DNA from: an uncultured Holophagaceae bacterium
Lineage (GTDB): Bacteria > Acidobacteriota > Holophagae > Holophagales > Holophagaceae
Assembly (NCBI GenBank): GCA_903890595.1
Contig: CAITBU010000142.1
Span: 1 to 15,067 of the forward strand
Length of the DNA: 15,067 nucleotides
Direction: 5' to 3'
Both the position numbers and the translations under genes were made by a program. Every line of letters starts with the position of its first letter. Positions within the stretch are counted from its first letter, which is position 1. The notes beneath the pieces were generated by a model. It had not been told where the DNA came from. It ran no database searches and saw only the letters and a list, made by a program, of their open reading frames with translations. Below, piece after piece: positions 7,532-14,561 of this stretch.

Positions 7532-8938
7532 TCAGCGAGCGGCTGGGAGCAGGCTGCTGGGCAGGTTCCAGGCCGCTCGGGCGGCTTCCAGGGCCGACTC
7601 GGGGAGCTGGATCAGCAGGGGGTTCTGGGCCGGATCCAGCCAGCGCAGCAGCTCCAGCAGGTCCTCGGCGGGGAGGGCCGTGCAGCCAGCCGTGCCGCCG
7701 CCGGGCGGGGGCGCCACGTGCAGGAAGATGCAGCTGCCGGCCCCCTTCACGGGGCGCAGGTCGTTGTAGTGGATCACCACCAGGTAGCGGTAGTGCTCCG
7801 TCTCCATGCGCAGGTACTCGCCAGAGCGCCAGGTCACCGGGGCCTTGGCCGTGGGGAGGGTGAGGATCTTGTTGTAGTCCGCGTGGTCCGGGTCATCCAC
7901 GCAGCGATCGCAGTCTGTGGCCATGCGGTACGGGAAGCGGACTCCGGCGGGCGCACTGGGTGCATAGCCCCACATGTTGCCGAAGGTGAGGATGCCGGCG
8001 GGGGCGCGGCCATCCCCCTCGCGCTTCCTGGGACCAGCCACCGGCGGGGGCGGCGCGCCTTCATCGGTGCGCCAGGCCAGTCCGGCCTTGCCCACCCAGG
8101 CGGTCTGCGGGGTCCCCACAGCAACGAAAGCGCCGTTCTTGCGCTCGAAGCGCTGCAGCTGCGCCTTGGCCTCGTTCCAGCCGGAGGTGGTCACCAGGAG
8201 CAGCTGCCCGGAGCGGGCCAGCTCAGCGGAGCGGTCCCGGATCGCCTCGAAGGGGATGTTCAGGATGGGGTAGTCGACGCTGGAGAAGTGGTCGTAGTGC
8301 CACCACTCCTCCTTCAGCACCTTGAAGCCCTCGGCCTCCATGGCGGCGCGCAGGAGGTCCCGGTGCTGGCGGGCGACTGGGTCGCCACCGGCGTAGTCGG
8401 CGTAGGAGCGCGGGGTCATCTCGTCGTAGCCGCTGGGCATGGTGGCAGGTAGCCCGGTGGCCAGGTGCACCAGGTCCAGGTCCACGGCACAGCCCCGGTT
8501 ATGCACGGAGCCCTTGGCGGGATCCGCAACGAACTCCCGGTTGGCCACCGCCGTGGCCTCCCAGAACACCTTGGTGACCCACCAGGGCCGGTAGGCGTCG
8601 TGGATGCGCAGGCCATAGCCGGAGGCCCGCAGGGCGCGGTGCACGCGCACCAATGCCTCGGCCACGGGTCGCTGGAGGAAGGCCTTGGCCTCGTTGTAGA
8701 CCGGCGCATGGAGGAAGTTGTCCGCCGTGGCGTAGCCGATCTCCAGCTTGAGGGCGGGCTCTAGGGTGGTGACATCCACCAGGTTCGGCGCCAGACGGGT
8801 CTTGGGCTGGGTTGGCGGCACGGCGATCCGGGCCTCGGCGATGAGCTGTGCCAGGGGGCGGTCCGAGGGTGCCTGGGCCCAGGTGGCGAGAGCCCCTACC
8901 AGCAGCAGGCAGGCGAGCTTGGTGGCGCGGGTGAACAT
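7532..8938 (-). CDS. Secreted VanX-type D-Ala-D-Ala dipeptidase fused to a YkuD-like L,D-transpeptidase domain
   Basis: The 468-residue protein has two catalytic domains behind a Sec signal peptide (cleavage near AQA, residues 21-23). Residues about 45-235 match VanX/DdpX zinc D,D-dipeptidases (M15D). Arg117 lies in AYRP, zinc ligands His146 and Asp153 in SVHNRGCAVD, and Glu211 and His214 in EWWH. Residues about 245-445 match the YkuD-related family typified by COG3786: REGDGRAPAG, then GSCIFLHV with His407 and TAGC with Cys419, followed by LRWLDP. Both active sites look intact. The first domain should split D-Ala-D-Ala. The second could be an L,D-transpeptidase or a carboxypeptidase-like thiol enzyme. 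The ATG lies 14 bases after the alanine racemase stop, so released D-Ala and its racemase are encoded together. No vancomycin-resistance ligase or dehydrogenase is nearby, so resistance is not the likely role. Confidence 0.88.
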   Translation of the reverse strand: MFTRATKLACLLLVGALATWAQAPSDRPLAQLIAEARIAVPPTQPKTRLAPNLVDVTTLEPALKLEIGYATADNFLHAPVYNEAKAFLQRPVAEALVRVHRALRASGYGLRIHDAYRPWWVTKVFWEATAVANREFVADPAKGSVHNRGCAVDLDLVHLATGLPATMPSGYDEMTPRSYADYAGGDPVARQHRDLLRAAMEAEGFKVLKEEWWHYDHFSSVDYPILNIPFEAIRDRSAELARSGQLLLVTTSGWNEAKAQLQRFERKNGAFVAVGTPQTAWVGKAGLAWRTDEGAPPPPVAGPRKREGDGRAPAGILTFGNMWGYAPSAPAGVRFPYRMATDCDRCVDDPDHADYNKILTLPTAKAPVTWRSGEYLRMETEHYRYLVVIHYNDLRPVKGAGSCIFLHVAPPPGGGTAGCTALPAEDLLELLRWLDPAQNPLLIQLPESALEAARAAWNLPSSLLPAAR

Positions 8939-8952
8939 GGGTGGGCGTCCCT

Positions 8953-10035
8953 TCAGAAGTACTGGCGGGTGACACGCCGGTGCAGCGCGCAGGTCACTTC
9001 GTAGCCGATGGTGCCGAGCAGGCGGGCGGTCTGCAGGACGGAGTGGGGGTCCTCTGGGTGCCGGCTGAGGAGGGTCATGCGATCCCCAGCCCGGATGGCC
9101 GCATCTGCTGGGAGCACCGCCACCACCGCATCCATGGAGACCGTGCCCACCAGGGGGTAGGTACCGCCATTAAAGCCTGCCCAGGCCCGGTTGGAGAGGG
9201 CTCGGGAGAAACCGTCGGCGTAGCCACAGGCCAGGGTAGCGAGGGTCACGGGGTGGGGCGCCACCCAGGTGCTGCCGTAGCCCACCGGGGTGCCAGCGGG
9301 GACGCGGACGGCGCGGGTCACTTCCGCAGATAGCTCGAGGATCGGCCGGAGGCCCGCCGGTTCTGCGTCGGGGAGGTCCAGCAGACCATAGAGGCCGATG
9401 CCACAGCGCACATGGGTGTCGCCCTCGGTGAAGCCCCGCAGGCAGCCCGCGCTGTTGGCGTGGTGCACCATGGGCGGCGCGATCCCCGCCTCCCGGAGCC
9501 GGGCCAGCCCCGCCTGGAAGGTCTGGCGCTGGAGAAGCGCTGACTTGCCATCCGGAGCCTCCGCATCGGTGTAGTGGCCCATGACGCCGCGGAGGTTGGG
9601 CCGAAGGGCCTGGAGGTCGTCCATGGCTGCACCCAGCTCTGCCACCTGGAACCCGGTGTTGCCCATGCCCGTATCGAGCTTGAGGTGCAGGCCCACCGGG
9701 TGCTGGGCCACCAGGGGCAGCAGGTCCCGGAGGTGCTCTGCCGAGACCACCGCCAGGTCGATGGCGTGGGCAGCGGCAATGGGCACCGATTCGGGACGCC
9801 GGTCCCCGAAGACCAGGAGGGGGGCCTGAAGGCCGTGCTGCCGTAGCTCCAGGGCCTCCGCCAGGGTGGCCACACACAGGCCCTCCGCACCGGCGGCGAC
9901 AAGGCTGCGGGCCACGGGGACGGCCCCATGACCATAGGCATCCGCCTTCACCACCGCCAGCATGCCCAGCCCTGGGGCGGCCCGCCGCAGGCAGTTCATG
10001 TTGGCGACCAGCTGGCTCAGGTCCACCCGAGCCAC
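8953..10035 (-). CDS. alr: Alanine racemase
   Basis: This PLP enzyme interconverts L- and D-alanine. The PLP lysine lies in VVKADAYGHG, followed by KLDTGMGNTGF, VRCGIGLYG, the catalytic tyrosine region ACGYADGFSR, and GTVSMDAV near the active-site entrance. I chose the GTG at 10035, giving 360 residues (E. coli Alr has 359) and starting just before the usual VDLSQL strand. It has a strong GGGGAAGG ribosome binding site 7 bases upstream. An in-frame ATG at 10098 would add 21 residues, but that stretch uses codons rare in this window (TCA, TGT, AGG) and has no ribosome binding site. Unlike its neighbours it has no signal peptide, so it should work in the cytoplasm, supplying D-Ala for wall synthesis or converting imported D-Ala to L-Ala. 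It heads the operon with the dipeptidase, decarboxylase and amidase. Confidence 0.92.
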   Translation of the reverse strand: MARVDLSQLVANMNCLRRAAPGLGMLAVVKADAYGHGAVPVARSLVAAGAEGLCVATLAEALELRQHGLQAPLLVFGDRRPESVPIAAAHAIDLAVVSAEHLRDLLPLVAQHPVGLHLKLDTGMGNTGFQVAELGAAMDDLQALRPNLRGVMGHYTDAEAPDGKSALLQRQTFQAGLARLREAGIAPPMVHHANSAGCLRGFTEGDTHVRCGIGLYGLLDLPDAEPAGLRPILELSAEVTRAVRVPAGTPVGYGSTWVAPHPVTLATLACGYADGFSRALSNRAWAGFNGGTYPLVGTVSMDAVVAVLPADAAIRAGDRMTLLSRHPEDPHSVLQTARLLGTIGYEVTCALHRRVTRQYF

Positions 10036-10042
10036 CAGGGGA

Positions 10043-10050
10043 CCTTCCCC
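10043..10050 (-). promoter_or_regulatory. Ribosome binding site that favours the GTG start of alr
   Basis: GGGGAAGG on the minus strand ends 7 bases before the GTG at 10035-10033. The alternative ATG at 10098 lacks any comparable site. Confidence 0.5.
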
Positions 10051-10156
10051 GGCCTGGCCTGGGGTCCTCTCACAAGCCTGCGAGCGATCTGACGACATGG
10101 CAAAAGGTTAGCGGAATCCCGCCGGGGCCGGGGAGAATGGGGCTGGGAGAACCCCC

Positions 10157-11050
10157 ATGCGTTTCCGCCTCGCCCCTGCCCTGCTCTTCGCCTGCCTGGC
10201 CTTGGCCACCGGACGGCCCGCCTGGACTGCTGAGCCGCCGGCCCATGTGGCCCTCCGGCCGGTCATCAACCTGCTCTCAGGCCCCCGGGAAGACGCCGAT
10301 GTGGTCTCCCAGACCACCTATGGCGCCCGCCTCCTGGAGCAGGACCGCAAGGACGGCTGGATCAAGGTGCAGACGGATGATGCCTACCTCGGCTGGGTGC
10401 CCCTGGCCGCCCTCCGGGGCCTGAAGGCCACCGAGCGCTACCCCGCCACCGCCGAACCCGGCCGGGTGGTGGAGGTGGACGCCCTCGCCGCCAACGTCTA
10501 CCTGGAGCCCGACACCACCCGCCACGCCCCCACCCTGGTCCTGCCCTACGGCGTGCGCCTGGAGCGGGTCAACGGTGGCAAGGACACCCCGCGGTGGCTG
10601 GAGGTGCGCCTGCCCGACGACCGCCGGGTCTGGATCCAGACCGGCGATGTGCGCACGGAGCTGAAGCCCCTGAGCCTCGAGGCCTCCCTGGACCTGGCCC
10701 GGCGCTTCCTGGGCGTCACCTACACCTGGGGCGGCGTGTCCTCTTTTGGCTTCGACTGCTCGGGCTTCACCCAGACCATCCTCCGCAGCCGCGGCATTCT
10801 CATGCCCCGGGACTCCCGCATCCAGGCCGCCTGGTCGGGCCTCGTCCCGGTCGCCGAGCGGGAGCTGCTGCAGCCGGGGGACCTGCTCTTCTTCGGCAAG
10901 GAGCCCACCCGCATCACCCACACGGGCATCTACCTGGGCAAGGGCACCTTCATCCACGATGCACCCCAGTTTCACCCCCGCGTCCAGATCACTGAGCTGA
11001 ACGACCCGACCTGGTCCAAACTGCTGGTGGCGATGCGGAGGCTCAAGTGA
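10157..11050 (+). CDS. Secreted SH3b-SH3b-NlpC/P60 murein endopeptidase (YkfC-like)
   Basis: The 297-residue protein has a Sec signal peptide (MRFRLAPALLFACLALATG, cleaved near residue 25). Two bacterial SH3 domains follow (about 30-90 and 103-165), then a C-terminal NlpC/P60 cysteine peptidase (about 172-297). The catalytic residues are Cys201 in FGFDCSGF, His255 in THTGIYLG and a third polar residue, His267, in FIHDAP. This domain order is that of YkfC and dipeptidyl-peptidase VI, which cut the gamma-D-Glu-diamino acid bond of murein peptides that have a free N-terminal L-Ala and release L-Ala-D-Glu. The gene overlaps the dipeptide epimerase gene, as ykfC sits with ykfB in Bacillus, which strongly supports this role. 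The ATG has a GGGAGA site 6 bases upstream (10145-10150). It is transcribed divergently from alr. Confidence 0.9.
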   Translation: MRFRLAPALLFACLALATGRPAWTAEPPAHVALRPVINLLSGPREDADVVSQTTYGARLLEQDRKDGWIKVQTDDAYLGWVPLAALRGLKATERYPATAEPGRVVEVDALAANVYLEPDTTRHAPTLVLPYGVRLERVNGGKDTPRWLEVRLPDDRRVWIQTGDVRTELKPLSLEASLDLARRFLGVTYTWGGVSSFGFDCSGFTQTILRSRGILMPRDSRIQAAWSGLVPVAERELLQPGDLLFFGKEPTRITHTGIYLGKGTFIHDAPQFHPRVQITELNDPTWSKLLVAMRRLK

Positions 11051-12174
11051 ATCGGCGCGAACTGCTCCAGACCCTGGCGGCCACCACGACCGGCCTGGCC
11101 CTGACCGGGCGGGGGGCAGCCCCTGCTGCCGTGCCGGCTGCCACCACGGCCTCCTTCACCACCCAGGTCCGCCGCCTCGAGCTGCGGCACACCTGGACCA
11201 CCACCATGTCCTCCAGCGCCACCCGGGACACCCTGCACACCCAGTACCGCCGGGACGGCATCACGGGCTACGGCGAGGGGGCGGGCATCGTCCGCTACCA
11301 GCAGAGCGCCCTGGGCGGGCAGAAGGCCCTGGAGGCCCTGCTGCCCCTCATCACGGCCGCCGACCCCTGGAGCTACGAGAAGCTGCTCAAGGACCTGGAT
11401 CGCCGCCTGCCGGGCCAGCGGGCGGCCCTCTCGGCCGTGGACCTGGCCCTCCTGGACTGGCTGGGCAAGCGCCTGGGCGTGCCGGTTTATAGACTCTTTG
11501 GCCTGGACCCCGCGGACGCAGCCGTCACCAACATGTCCATCGGCATCGACACGCCGGAGCTCACCCGCCAGAAGGTGCGCGAGGCCGAGGACTTTCCCGT
11601 GCTGAAGGTGAAGGTGGGCCTGGCCACGGACGAAGCCACCATTGACGCCGTGCGCAGCGTCACCAAGAAGCCGCTCCGGGTGGACGCCAACGAAGGCTGG
11701 ACGAACAAGGAGGAAGCCGTCCGCAAGATCAACTGGCTGGAGTCCCAGGGTGTGCAGCTCATCGAGCAGCCCCTGCCCGCCCACATGCTCGAGGAGACCC
11801 GCTGGATCCGTGCCCGGGTGCACATGCCCATCTTGGCCGATGAGGCCTGTCATTCTGCCGAGGACATTCCCAAGCTGCGGGAGGCCTTCGACGGCATCGT
11901 GGTGAAGCTCGACAAGTGCGGCGGCCTCATCGAGGCGCAGCGCCAGATCCACGTGGCCCGGGCCCTGGGCATGAAGGTCATGATCGGCTGCATGGTCTCC
12001 AGCTCCTGCACCATCACCGCCGCAGCCCACCTGTCGCCGCTGGTGGACTACGCCGACCTGGACGGCCACCTGCTCATCGGCAACGATCCCTACGCCGGGG
12101 TGACGGTGAACAAGGGCAAGCTCATCCTGCCCAGCACCCCAGGCCTGGGCGTCCGCCTGCTGGCGGACAAGTAG
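11047..12174 (+). CDS. L-Ala-D/L-Glu (dipeptide) epimerase with Tat signal
   Basis: This enolase-superfamily enzyme is expected to invert the second residue of L-Ala-D-Glu released from murein. The KxK pair is Lys187/Lys189 (VLKVKVG). The metal ligands are Asp213 (VDANEGW), Glu240 (IEQPLP) and Asp265 (LADEAC), and the opposite-face lysine is Lys287 (VVKLDKCGG). A C-terminal DLD at 337-339 matches the Asp-x-Asp that binds the dipeptide amino group in dipeptide epimerases, which separates it from muconate cycloisomerase and o-succinylbenzoate synthase. The 375-residue protein begins NRRELLQTLAATTTGLALTG, a twin-arginine type signal followed by a low-complexity linker, so export in folded form is likely. 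Characterised epimerases are cytoplasmic. The GTG start overlaps the stop of the upstream endopeptidase gene (GTGA), with GGAGG 5 bases before it. Confidence 0.88.
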   Translation: MNRRELLQTLAATTTGLALTGRGAAPAAVPAATTASFTTQVRRLELRHTWTTTMSSSATRDTLHTQYRRDGITGYGEGAGIVRYQQSALGGQKALEALLPLITAADPWSYEKLLKDLDRRLPGQRAALSAVDLALLDWLGKRLGVPVYRLFGLDPADAAVTNMSIGIDTPELTRQKVREAEDFPVLKVKVGLATDEATIDAVRSVTKKPLRVDANEGWTNKEEAVRKINWLESQGVQLIEQPLPAHMLEETRWIRARVHMPILADEACHSAEDIPKLREAFDGIVVKLDKCGGLIEAQRQIHVARALGMKVMIGCMVSSSCTITAAAHLSPLVDYADLDGHLLIGNDPYAGVTVNKGKLILPSTPGLGVRLLADK

Positions 12175-12200
12175 GGTTGGGCCGGCGGTCCTGCAAGGAT

Positions 12201-12434
12201 CTCCACGAAGTTCACGAAGCACTGCCCCAAAGGGCCACGAAGGCGCAGTGATCGCGCCGAGAGGGCATCTGGGCCTGCGGCCCCCGGTCGCATGCGACCG
12301 GCCAAGGGGGCGGCGGCTGGAACGGCTTTTTGGGGCCGCAGCCAGCCGCCGCCCCCTTGGAGATGCCCGGGGCTTGCCAGGGTGCATTCGTGTGCTTCCT
12401 GCGCCCGCAGGGCGTCTTCGTGTCCTTCGTGGAG
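12201..12434. repeat. 234-bp inverted-repeat element with a multi-helix core
   Basis: The element fills the gap between two convergent genes (epimerase and glutamate racemase). Its ends are a 19-base imperfect inverted repeat: 12201-12219 and the reverse complement of 12416-12434 agree at 17 of 19 bases, each holding two CACGAAG copies. Further CACGAA-like and GCGCAG copies lie just inside both arms. The core, 12263-12368, is described separately. Terminal inverted repeats, dense internal symmetry and an intergenic position suggest a small non-autonomous repeat (MITE- or REP/BIME-like). It could also stop transcription from both sides. I see no clear target-site duplication, and there is no transposase in the window. 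The remaining bases of the gap (12175-12200 and 12435-12471) show nothing I recognise. Confidence 0.6.
12263..12368. other. Four-helix junction core with zero unpaired bases between helices
   Basis: GGGCATCT (12263-12270) pairs with AGATGCCC (12361-12368). Enclosed and directly abutting are three hairpins. GGGCC-tgc-GGCCC spans 12271-12283. The perfect 18-bp palindrome CCGGTCGCATGCGACCGG spans 12284-12301. A perfect 19-bp stem, 12302-12320 with 12342-12360, has a 21-base loop. No base lies between neighbouring helices. A T5 run sits inside the large loop rather than after a stem, so this is not a plain intrinsic terminator. The fold could form in RNA from either strand or as a cruciform in DNA. 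Confidence 0.6.
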
Positions 12435-12471
12435 CGTCTGTTCAGCCGGGGTCTGACCGATCGCCAGGCGC

Positions 12472-13695
12472 CTACTTCGGTGCCCCAGCCCCCACGGGCG
12501 TGAGGCGACCCAGATCCTCTTCTGTGACCACCGGTGCGGGGTCATTGGGGAACATGGTGGCTGCCAGCTGGCGGGTGACGGGGCCGTTCTGGCCGCTGAT
12601 GGTGATGTTGGCCCGGGCGGCCGTGACCAGGGTCCGCAGCTGCTCCGGGGCGAGGGGCGCCGTGCGCAGGTGCCCCTTCAGGCGGGCCTCGGCCATGCCC
12701 TGGAAGATCCGAGCCATGAGCGCGCCCTGGGCAATGTAGCTGGTCTCCCGGGTACCCGGCAGCTGAGCCGCCACCTCGGTGCGAATGCTGGCGTCGAAGA
12801 TGGGGTAGTGGGTGCAGAAGTAGCCAATCACATCGGGCTGCGTGCCCTTGCTCAGCTGCTGCGCCAGCAGCCCCAGATCCCGCTTCACGGCCGCCTGCTT
12901 CAGGGCCGGGTCGGCCCCGTGCTCGATGAGCTCCACCCAGTTGGCCGGGGCGAACTGGACCACATCGATGTGCCGCCCGCCGGGCAGGTCGATCTCATTC
13001 TTCTGGACCAGGCTGTCGAGGGTGGCGCCCTTGGACCGGTACCACCGGGCCTGGGTGAAGACCTTGGGGGCGCCCTCCTTGAGGGTGGTGCCGTAGAGGA
13101 TGGCCAGCTGCCTGGGGTAGACCATGGCCCGCACCGTGGCGGGCGTCGCCATGATCACGAAGGTCGCGGTGGGCCGCTGGGCCAGACGCAGGTCCAGTAG
13201 GCGCTTGGCCTCGCTGGCGGAGGCATCGATGATCGACACCACGGGCTTCTCCTTGCCCGGGTAGGCCCCATCCACGGCCTTCCGGATGGCGGCGAACTGG
13301 GTGGAGGCCGTGTTGCAGGCGATGAAGACCATGTCCGCGCCCTGCTCGAAGGCCCGCAGCACGCCGGCGCTGCCGAGGGTGGCGATCTGGGCGGGGGTCT
13401 TCTCGCCGTAGGGCAGGTTGGCGGTGTCGCCATAGTGCCGGATCGTGATGGCCGTGTCGTAGTCCCTGAGCAGCTGCGCGGCGCTGTCCTCGATGCTCTT
13501 GGCCGTCAGGTAGCCCCCGAAGCCGGAGTCAAAGGTGGCCACCCGCAGCGGTGCTGCTGGGGGGGGCAGACCCGGCAGGGCCTGGGCCAGCGCACTGAAG
13601 GCCACCAGGGCGGCGGTGAGGCCGACCAGGGTCCTGCGCTGCAGGCGGGAAACCAGTCCAGAGGCCTGCGCTCGAAGGTGCTCAATCCAGGACAT
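12472..13695 (-). CDS. Glutamate racemase-family protein with N-terminal export or anchor segment
   Basis: This Asp/Glu racemase-fold enzyme is expected to interconvert L- and D-glutamate by a two-cysteine mechanism without cofactor. Asp56-Ser57 lie in TFDSGFGG, followed by YGDTANLPYGEKT. The catalytic cysteines are Cys127 in ACNTAS and Cys294 in CTHYP, so both are retained. The 407-residue length far exceeds the usual 260-290 of MurI. The excess is an N-terminal part of about 48 residues, extra sequence between the two cysteines, and a C-terminal tail past about residue 335. Residues 20-40 (RRTLVGLTAALVAFSALAQA) form a charged-then-hydrophobic segment, read as a Sec signal or membrane anchor placing the enzyme in the periplasm. 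GGAG lies 6 bases before the ATG. It is the last gene of the kinase-amidase-racemase group, 74 bases after the amidase. Aspartate or another amino acid as substrate is possible. Confidence 0.82.
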   Translation of the reverse strand: MSWIEHLRAQASGLVSRLQRRTLVGLTAALVAFSALAQALPGLPPPAAPLRVATFDSGFGGYLTAKSIEDSAAQLLRDYDTAITIRHYGDTANLPYGEKTPAQIATLGSAGVLRAFEQGADMVFIACNTASTQFAAIRKAVDGAYPGKEKPVVSIIDASASEAKRLLDLRLAQRPTATFVIMATPATVRAMVYPRQLAILYGTTLKEGAPKVFTQARWYRSKGATLDSLVQKNEIDLPGGRHIDVVQFAPANWVELIEHGADPALKQAAVKRDLGLLAQQLSKGTQPDVIGYFCTHYPIFDASIRTEVAAQLPGTRETSYIAQGALMARIFQGMAEARLKGHLRTAPLAPEQLRTLVTAARANITISGQNGPVTRQLAATMFPNDPAPVVTEEDLGRLTPVGAGAPK

Positions 13696-13769
13696 GGGTC
13701 ACTCCAAGAGGTAGGAAGGATGCAACCAGAGGGACTGCCTGCCGTCAAGGAGAGGCCGCGGAGCAGACC

Positions 13770-14561
13770 TCAGGGAGTCTTGGCCGGCGGGGGCGCGAGG
13801 ACCTCGAGAATCGCCGCCGTCTCGGCGTCCGGCAGACCGTCGTAGCGGGCCGGGCGGTACTTCATCTGGAACACGGAGAGGATCTGCTTCGTCAAGGGAT
13901 CCAGCACGCCAGTGGGCGGCAGGGTAAAGCCGTGCTGGTTGAGCCGCGCCTGGAACCAGGCCAGGTCCGGCAGGGTAGCCTCATGGCGGGTGCGAGCCGC
14001 AGCCACCGCCGCCGCATCCGGCCAGGGGATGAGCCCCTCATCCGCCAGACGCTTCCAGGGGAAGGTGGGGCCGGGGTCCACCTTGCGGGTGGGGGCGATG
14101 TCGCTGTGGCCCAGGATGCGCTCCGGGCGAATGGCGTGGCGGGTGACGATGTCGCGCACCAGGGCCACCACCGCATCGATCTGGGCCGGTGGGTACGGAT
14201 GGAAGACGACGCTATCAGGCCCCGGAATGTCGCCCGGGTTCTGGATCTCGATGCCGATGGAGGCGGCGTTGAGCTGGGTCTGCCCCTTCCAGGAGCTGAG
14301 CCCAGCGTGGTAGGCGCGCTGGCTTTCATCCACCAGCTGGTACACCACCACCGGACTTTCCTGCACGAGGTAGTGGCTGCTCACGTTGCCCTCGGTGAGG
14401 GTCTTGAGGGAGCCCTCCCAGGTGCCACCGGTGAAGTGCAGGATAAGGAACTGGGCCCGGCTGTCCTGGCTCTTGGCGCGGTAGCTCTGGTCGTAGACGG
14501 GGGCCCGGTGGCAGCCGAGGGCGGCCAGGAGCAGCAGGAGGCAGGACAGGCTTCGGCTCAT
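13770..14561 (-). CDS. amiD: AmiD-type N-acetylmuramoyl-L-alanine amidase, lipoprotein
   Basis: This 263-residue zinc amidase releases stem peptides from MurNAc and is very close in pattern to E. coli AmiD. The lipoprotein signal ends in LAALGC with acylated Cys17. The zinc ligands are His42 (LILHFT), His152 (GHSDIAP) and Asp162 (KVDPGP); Glu105 is in SIGIEI. VSSHYLV and AYHAGLSSWKG are AmiD hallmarks. Residues about 195-255 form the C-terminal peptidoglycan-binding-like helical domain (VFQMKYRP, ETAAILEVL). The ATG overlaps the stop of the upstream kinase gene (ATGA), so the two are translationally coupled. It is more AmiD-like than the paralogue at 5323-6090. E. coli AmiD accepts both anhydro and ordinary MurNAc peptides, so this enzyme could act on the cell's own turnover products or on foreign wall fragments. 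Confidence 0.91.
   Translation of the reverse strand: MSRSLSCLLLLLAALGCHRAPVYDQSYRAKSQDSRAQFLILHFTGGTWEGSLKTLTEGNVSSHYLVQESPVVVYQLVDESQRAYHAGLSSWKGQTQLNAASIGIEIQNPGDIPGPDSVVFHPYPPAQIDAVVALVRDIVTRHAIRPERILGHSDIAPTRKVDPGPTFPWKRLADEGLIPWPDAAAVAAARTRHEATLPDLAWFQARLNQHGFTLPPTGVLDPLTKQILSVFQMKYRPARYDGLPDAETAAILEVLAPPPAKTP

Noticed and set aside
7496..8452. A 318-residue plus-strand frame opposite the dipeptidase fusion
   Set aside because: No domain, signal or ribosome binding site. The opposite strand encodes two intact catalytic domains.
7532..8938. A vancomycin-resistance vanX gene
   Set aside because: No vanH, vanA/B-type ligase or vanRS nearby, the protein is secreted rather than cytoplasmic, and the neighbours are murein-processing genes.
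12302..12360. The 19-bp stem as a simple Rho-independent terminator
   Set aside because: The T run is in the loop and no T-tract follows either arm. The stem is also only one part of a larger set of abutting helices. Termination is still possible but is not the defining reading.
10972..12387. A 471-residue minus-strand open frame opposite the epimerase gene and the repeat
   Set aside because: It lies antisense to the epimerase with its enolase-superfamily catalytic residues, and its composition is typical of a shadow frame.
12090..12545. A 151-residue minus-strand frame containing HEGHED-like repeats
   Set aside because: The HEGHED pattern is just the CACGAAG-type repeat read as codons. It spans the repeat element and overlaps the ends of both real neighbouring genes.
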